Source: Nitrospiraceae bacterium
GTDB taxonomy: Bacteria > Nitrospirota > Nitrospiria > Nitrospirales > Nitrospiraceae
Assembly (NCBI GenBank): GCA_005800255.1
Contig: SYGW01000151.1
Span: 1 to 9,313, forward strand
Direction: 5' to 3'
DNA: 9,313 nucleotides
The notes beneath the pieces were generated by a model. The model was not told the DNA's origin, did no database searches, and worked only from the letters and a program-made list of their open reading frames with translations. Both the position numbers and the translations under genes were made by a program. This document shows positions 6,602 through 9,313 of this stretch, piece after piece. Position 1 is the stretch's first letter, and every line of letters starts with the position of its first letter.

Positions 6602-6970
6602 CTATTTCTGCTGCGTTTCGAACTGGGAGACCGTCAAGTCGTACTGCGCCCGGCATTCCGCACAACGGACCCACAGAGCATCTTGAAACACGTCCATCTC
6701 CCGGACCGACAGGGCCGACATATGGGTCCCCATACAGGTCTTGAGCGCCGCGAGCGCATCTTGTTCCGCAGATCTCGTCTCAGACAAAGCGGACTCTGCT
6801 GCCGATGCCTGCCTGGTAATCGCGTCGGTGGTCACCCAATGGACCATGCGGCAGGAACTGCACGTCAGCACCACCACACGCTCCAGCTCGACGCGTTTGA
6901 CCGTCAGACAGAGCGGATGCACCGACCAACATTGCTGGAGAAAAGCTCCTCCGCGAATTGCCTCTGCCAT
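6602..6970 (-). CDS. Hypothetical protein with two separated CxxC motifs, 122 residues
   Basis: Family not recognised. Two similar halves flank an alanine/glutamate-rich helix (about 53-78): LTCSSCRMVHWVTTDA (35-50) and WVRCAECRAQYDLTVS (100-115). Each half has C-x2-C-R-x2-(H/Y), so the protein probably binds one zinc with both pairs, or one per half as a dimer. Further Cys residues at 14, 21 and 79 are not in CxxC form. ATG at 6970 has GAGG seven bases upstream, a good ribosome site. It is first in a probable two-gene unit with the 204-residue unknown. No signal peptide; probably cytoplasmic. A regulatory or nucleic-acid role is common for such knuckles, but nothing here proves it. Confidence 0.78.
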   Translation of the reverse strand: MAEAIRGGAFLQQCWSVHPLCLTVKRVELERVVVLTCSSCRMVHWVTTDAITRQASAAESALSETRSAEQDALAALKTCMGTHMSALSVREMDVFQDALWVRCAECRAQYDLTVSQFETQQK

Positions 6971-7034
6971 TGCCTATCCTCGCGCTAACGTGGCCTGCTA
7001 GCTTGCCGTGAGAGAAACAACCGAAACCACTCCC

Positions 7035-7178
7035 GCAGGATGCTCAAACAGTTCAGCTATCGCGTGAAACGTGAACGGTTTCGGAGGAAGAACAGCCGAC
7101 ATCTCTATGTTTCACCTTTCACGTCTTACCTTTTACGGTTCTTGAGAACGACGCTGGCGGACTGTTTCAGCATCCTGC
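7035..7178. repeat. Composite intergenic repeat, copy C (copy B ends, copy A/D core)
   Basis: Ends GCAGGATGC (7035-7043) and GCATCCTGC (7170-7178) are inverse copies. The outer parts match copy B (left GCAGGATGCTCAAACAGT; right GAGAACGA, then GCTGGCGGAC, then GTTTCAGCATCCTGCTA). The inside matches A and D (GTGAAACGTGAAC, TTTCGGAGGAAGAA, TTTCACGTCTTACC). Its terminal CTA (7178-7180) gives the TAG stop of the small membrane protein on the minus strand. Confidence 0.85.
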
Positions 7179-7513
7179 TACAGAGCCCAGAGGGCCAGCA
7201 TGACCAAGAGACCAACGATATAAGGGAGCACGCAGGAATAGAGCAGCGCCGACCTGGCCCGGTCCGGTGACCCGTTGCGCGATAGCTGCTCCTTGTAGAC
7301 GAATTCGCGTGAGAGAATCAGCACGGTGAGGGTCAGAGCCAATGTCCTGCTTGTTCGCGGCCAGGTGTAAGTGCCGCTGGCAATGAAGTTCGCCGTAAAA
7401 AAACCACTGAGGAGGAGAATCATCGGCGCCAGCACGAAGCGGACTGAGTCGGAAAAAAAGGCATGCCAGCCCGGACGGGTTTCCACTGAACTAGACTGTG
7501 AGCTGGGAATCAC
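7178..7513 (-). CDS. Small membrane protein, 111 residues, coupled to the PHD-like finger protein
   Basis: Family not recognised. A polar N-terminus of about 20 residues is followed by a hydrophobic segment FVLAPMILLLSGFFTANFIA (26-45), a shorter one TLALTLTVLIL (57-67), a charged loop SREFVYKEQLSRNGSPDRAR (68-87) and a last segment ALLYSCVLPYIVGLLVMLAL (89-108) running to the C-terminus: two to three membrane passes. I chose GTG at 7513 because it overlaps the TGA of the upstream gene as GTGA, a classic coupling arrangement; the frame stays open further upstream and GTG at 7486 is an alternative. The stop TAG comes from the end of repeat copy C, so the original C-terminus may have been altered by that element. 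Function unknown. Confidence 0.68.
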   Translation of the reverse strand: MIPSSQSSSVETRPGWHAFFSDSVRFVLAPMILLLSGFFTANFIASGTYTWPRTSRTLALTLTVLILSREFVYKEQLSRNGSPDRARSALLYSCVLPYIVGLLVMLALWAL

Positions 7514-7797
7514 GACCCGACGGCCGCGGGAGTCTCTTCCTTCGACGAAGGAAAAGAAAAGCCCTCTTGGGCGGCGCGGCAGGCCTTGCACACGCGGGGA
7601 CGAACTTTCAGGAATGTTACTTTGCCGCTGGCCAGGCAGCTATAATGGACGAACTCGTCGCACAGAGTGCAGCGGGACCAACCGCCGGAAAAAAACGTTT
7701 TGTTGCGGTAGAGCCCTTTCTTGCAGACCTTACAGTTGCGGGGTTCAACCCCCAACAACATCGGCTCCCAATCTCCGCCCGCTTTCCTGATACTCAT
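7510..7797 (-). CDS. Small C4HC3 (PHD-type) zinc-finger-like protein, 95 residues
   Basis: Not a family I recognise in bacteria. Eight possible zinc ligands occur in the order C22-x2-C25-x17-C43-x2-C46-x4-H51-x2-C54-x15-C70-x2-C73, which satisfies the textbook PHD finger spacing (C4HC3 cross-brace binding two zincs). The region CTLCDEFVHYSCL also reads like the PHD core, with an aromatic and His before Cys. The usual Trp two residues before the seventh ligand is absent (Arg68). Alternatives are a double zinc ribbon or another treble-clef fold. The N-terminus (1-21) and the Ser/Glu-rich tail (77-95) look disordered. ATG at 7797 has no Shine-Dalgarno sequence but a TATACT box seven bases upstream, suggesting a leaderless mRNA. 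It overlaps the membrane protein gene by GTGA and is divergent from ispA. Role unknown. Confidence 0.72.
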   Translation of the reverse strand: MSIRKAGGDWEPMLLGVEPRNCKVCKKGLYRNKTFFSGGWSRCTLCDEFVHYSCLASGKVTFLKVRPRVCKACRAAQEGFSFPSSKEETPAAVGS

Positions 7798-7804
7798 GGG
7801 GCGG

Positions 7805-7834
7805 AGTATAGCGAAGGCGAGCAGCGAGAGGCAA
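7805..7834 (-). promoter_or_regulatory. Candidate promoter of the finger/membrane pair, leaderless
   Basis: Minus strand: TTGCCT (7829-7834), an 18-base spacer, TATACT (7805-7810), seven bases, ATG at 7797. The -35 box lies within the left arm of a ten-base inverted repeat (7827-7836 with 7857-7866). Confidence 0.45.
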
Positions 7835-7866
7835 GGGGCGCGAAAGCCGTCACCTGCCTTGCCTCT
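7827..7866. repeat. Ten-base inverted repeat in the divergent promoter region
   Basis: AGAGGCAAGG (7827-7836) and CCTTGCCTCT (7857-7866) are perfect complements with a 20-base loop. They lie between the divergent finger-protein gene and ispA. It may be an operator shared by both genes or the outer arm of the repeat remnant that follows at 7871. Confidence 0.55.
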
Positions 7867-7870
7867 GACC

Positions 7871-7891
7871 TCTCACGTTTCACCTTTCACG
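7871..7891. repeat. Half copy of the CGTGAAA-type repeat, copy E
   Basis: CTCACGTTTCACCTTTCACG matches the right arm of copies C, D and F, but no left arm is seen nearby. It ends nine bases before the ispA -35 box, so in this case the repeat family sits in a promoter region rather than after a stop codon. Confidence 0.5.
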
Positions 7892-7900
7892 CCGCACGGT

Positions 7901-7929
7901 TTGACAGCCCCCAGCCTGTTTGTTACTCT
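7901..7929 (+). promoter_or_regulatory. Candidate promoter of ispA
   Basis: A perfect TTGACA (7901-7906) is followed after 17 bases by TACTCT (7924-7929), which is weak but preceded by TGT, giving an extended -10 form. The predicted leader is about 43 bases to the ATG at 7979. Confidence 0.5.
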
Positions 7930-7978
7930 CCCCAGCCGACTCTCATTACCAGACACCACAACCTCCATCTTCACGCTC

Positions 7979-8869
7979 ATGAACATCAAAGACTACCTTG
8001 AACAGAAACGAAACGACGTGGATCGATTCCTCGATTCCGTCATGCCCAGCGCCACCACACCGCCAGCCACCCTCCACGAGAGCATGAGATACAGCCTCAT
8101 GGCGGGAGGAAAGCGCGTCCGCCCGATCCTGGCCATGGCCGCAACGGAAGCGGTGGGGCAGCCGGCTCCTGGCCTCATGCCTGCCGCCTGCTCGCTGGAA
8201 TTGATCCATACCTACTCCCTAATTCACGACGACCTGCCCGCAATGGACAATGACGACTTCCGCCGCGGGAAACCGACGAACCACAAGGTCTACGGCGACG
8301 CCATGGCGATCCTGGCAGGCGATGCCCTGCTGACGATGGCCTTCGATCTCTGCAGCCGCCCAGACTTGATGAAAGGCTGCGACCCGGCTCGCCAAGTGCG
8401 GCTGATTCAAGAACTGGCCTATGGATCGGGCAACGTGGGGATGGTGGGAGGACAAGTCTTCGATATCCAGGCTGAAAACATAGATATCGATCTCGCGACG
8501 CTCCAGAACATCCATAAACATAAAACCGGCATGTTGATCCGCGCCGCGGTGCGGATAGGCGCCATTGCCGCCGGCGCAACCGACCGTCAACTGGACGACC
8601 TCACAGGCTATGCCGAGGATGTCGGACTGGCCTTTCAGATTGCGGACGATGTGCTCAACGTGACGGGGACGCGCGAGGAGCTGGGGAAAAATCCCAATAC
8701 CGACGCGGAACGGGGCAAGAAAACCTACCCGACCTTCTACGGGGCCGAGGGGGCCAGAAAGCTGGCGGACGACTGTGTGGCCCGCGCCATCGCACGCCTC
8801 TCCCCATTCGGCCCAGCCGCCGAACCGCTCCGCGAAATCGCGCGCTACATCACGTCGCGGAAAAACTGA
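7979..8869 (+). CDS. ispA: Farnesyl diphosphate synthase (polyprenyl synthetase family), 296 residues
   Basis: Cytoplasmic prenyltransferase that condenses isopentenyl diphosphate with dimethylallyl and geranyl diphosphate to give farnesyl diphosphate for quinones, hopanoids and cell-wall lipid carriers. Hallmarks: GGKRVRP (43-49), the first Asp-rich motif DDLPAMD (84-90) in YSLIHDDLPAMDNDDFRRG, almost as in E. coli IspA; the KTG motif (182-184); and the second Asp-rich motif in FQIADDVLN (219-227), where Asn replaces the usual last Asp. The residues just before the first motif (Tyr79, Ser80) suit a short-chain product, though geranylgeranyl synthesis cannot be excluded. Length is usual. The frame is open far upstream, but ATG at 7979 matches the family N-terminus; it has no clear Shine-Dalgarno sequence. 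It is followed after a repeat-filled 105-base gap by an hpnA-like gene, suggesting hopanoid-linked isoprenoid synthesis. Confidence 0.95.
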   Translation: MNIKDYLEQKRNDVDRFLDSVMPSATTPPATLHESMRYSLMAGGKRVRPILAMAATEAVGQPAPGLMPAACSLELIHTYSLIHDDLPAMDNDDFRRGKPTNHKVYGDAMAILAGDALLTMAFDLCSRPDLMKGCDPARQVRLIQELAYGSGNVGMVGGQVFDIQAENIDIDLATLQNIHKHKTGMLIRAAVRIGAIAAGATDRQLDDLTGYAEDVGLAFQIADDVLNVTGTREELGKNPNTDAERGKKTYPTFYGAEGARKLADDCVARAIARLSPFGPAAEPLREIARYITSRKN

Positions 8870-8968
8870 CGTGAGGCGTAAAACGTAACATGTGAACCGC
8901 ACCCCCTTCTTTCAAGCTATGACTTTTCACTGCTCACGTTTCACCTTTCCCGTCTCACCCTTCACGTC
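8868..8968. repeat. Intergenic repeat, copy F, filling the ispA-hpnA gap
   Basis: The outer arms are GACGTGA (8868-8874) and TCACGTC (8962-8968), perfect complements, with more CGTGAAA-like units inside (CGTAAAACGTAACATGTGAA on the left; CTCACGTTTCACC on the right). The core middle TTCGGAG is not conserved here. The left arm begins inside the ispA TGA stop and the right arm ends six bases before the next ATG. Confidence 0.7.
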
Positions 8969-8974
8969 TTCAAA

Positions 8975-9313
8975 ATGAAAGTTCTCGTCACAGGGGCAAC
9001 CGGCTTTATCGGAGGCGCGGTCACGCGCGCACTGGTGGACCGAGGCATCAACGTCCGGGTCCTGACCCGCGGCAAAGCCGACCTCCAGAATATTCAGGAC
9101 TTGGCCGTCGAACGGGTCGAGGGAGATCTACGCGACCAGGCCTCGTTGCGCGAAGCCCTCGCCGGCTGCCAGCAGCTCTATCATGTGGCGGCGCACTATG
9201 CCCTCTGGGCCAAAGATCCCTCGATCTTTTACGACGTGAATGTCACCGGCACGAAAAATCTCATGGAAGCGGCCCGCGCCATCGGCACAGAACGGATCGT
9301 CTATTGCAGCACC
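8975..9313 (+). CDS. hpnA: NAD-dependent epimerase/dehydratase, HpnA-like, N-terminal 113 residues (3' end outside window)
   Basis: Extended short-chain dehydrogenase of the type annotated as hopanoid-associated sugar epimerase, thought to act on the sugar headgroup of hopanoid lipids. Seen: nucleotide-binding GATGFIGG (7-14) straight after the first strand MKVLVT, Rossmann strands with VEGDLRD (49-55), then LYHVAAHYALWAKDP (68-82), which is characteristic of HpnA, then NVTGTKNLMEAA and IVYCST. The Tyr-x3-Lys catalytic motif lies beyond the window. ATG at 8975 is fixed by homology; no Shine-Dalgarno sequence is present because repeat copy F abuts the start. It is probably read through from ispA. 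Other NAD-dependent epimerases are possible; the gene symbol is tentative. Confidence 0.85.
   Translation, partial: MKVLVTGATGFIGGAVTRALVDRGINVRVLTRGKADLQNIQDLAVERVEGDLRDQASLREALAGCQQLYHVAAHYALWAKDPSIFYDVNVTGTKNLMEAARAIGTERIVYCST

Noticed and set aside
7721..7978. In-frame upstream extension of ispA by 86 residues
   Set aside because: The extension crosses the ispA promoter candidate, repeat copy E and the start of the divergent finger gene. The family N-terminus matches ATG at 7979.
7498..8001. A 167-residue plus-strand open frame before ispA
   Set aside because: It is antisense to the finger gene and then runs through the divergent promoter region; no motif or ribosome site supports it.
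5856..8968. CGTGAAA/TTTCACG repeats as a CRISPR array
   Set aside because: The units are short, imperfect, arranged as inverted arms and dispersed between genes. There are no regular spacers and no cas genes.

Overview
The window looks like a GC-rich chromosomal segment of a Nitrospira-like bacterium (phylum Nitrospirota). This rests on three things: the style of the intergenic repeats (GCAGGATGC-ended elements and CGTGAAA/TTTCACG arrays, which I associate with Nitrospira genomes from memory), a divergent S-adenosylmethionine decarboxylase of a type I recall from that group, and ispA followed by an hpnA-like gene. The taxonomic call is an inference; no rRNA or other marker gene is present.

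Layout. 1-1950 (+) is the C-terminal two thirds of an RND efflux pump permease. 2159-2997 (-) holds an AdoMet decarboxylase-family gene followed by an SCP-2 lipid-binding gene, with a perfect hairpin between them. 3165-3371 (+) is a tiny two-knuckle zinc protein, divergent from the decarboxylase gene and convergent with a DUF1499 gene (3386-3742, -). 3998-5742 (-) is a probable two-gene operon of a YajG-like lipoprotein and a 353-residue protein of unknown family. 5948-6970 (-) is a second probable two-gene unit: a protein with paired CxxC knuckles and a 204-residue unknown. 7178-7797 (-) is a translationally coupled pair: a 95-residue protein whose Cys/His pattern matches a C4HC3 (PHD-type) cross-brace finger, and a small membrane protein overlapping it by GTGA. 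Divergent from this pair, 7979-8869 (+) is farnesyl diphosphate synthase (ispA), then the start of an hpnA-like NAD-dependent epimerase runs off the window at 9313.

How the genes fit together. ispA and the hpnA-like gene suggest isoprenoid/hopanoid lipid metabolism, and the SCP-2 protein is also a lipid binder. The middle part (3.1-7.8 kb) is mostly small, poorly known proteins on the minus strand, several rich in CxxC pairs. Almost every junction between transcription units is filled by a repeat.

The most interesting structure is the repeat family. Three elements (1983-2142, 3872-3998, 7035-7178) share the same inverted ends but carry two different cores. One of those cores also occurs alone (5856-5944, 8868-8968 and a half copy near 7871). 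Two elements supply the TAG stop codon of the neighbouring gene. The other leading candidates are the PHD-like finger protein with its coupled membrane partner, and the decarboxylase, which keeps the catalytic residues but has lost the usual residues around the self-cleavage site. No tRNA, rRNA, CRISPR array or transposase gene was seen, and no gene-free stretch exceeds about 260 bases.
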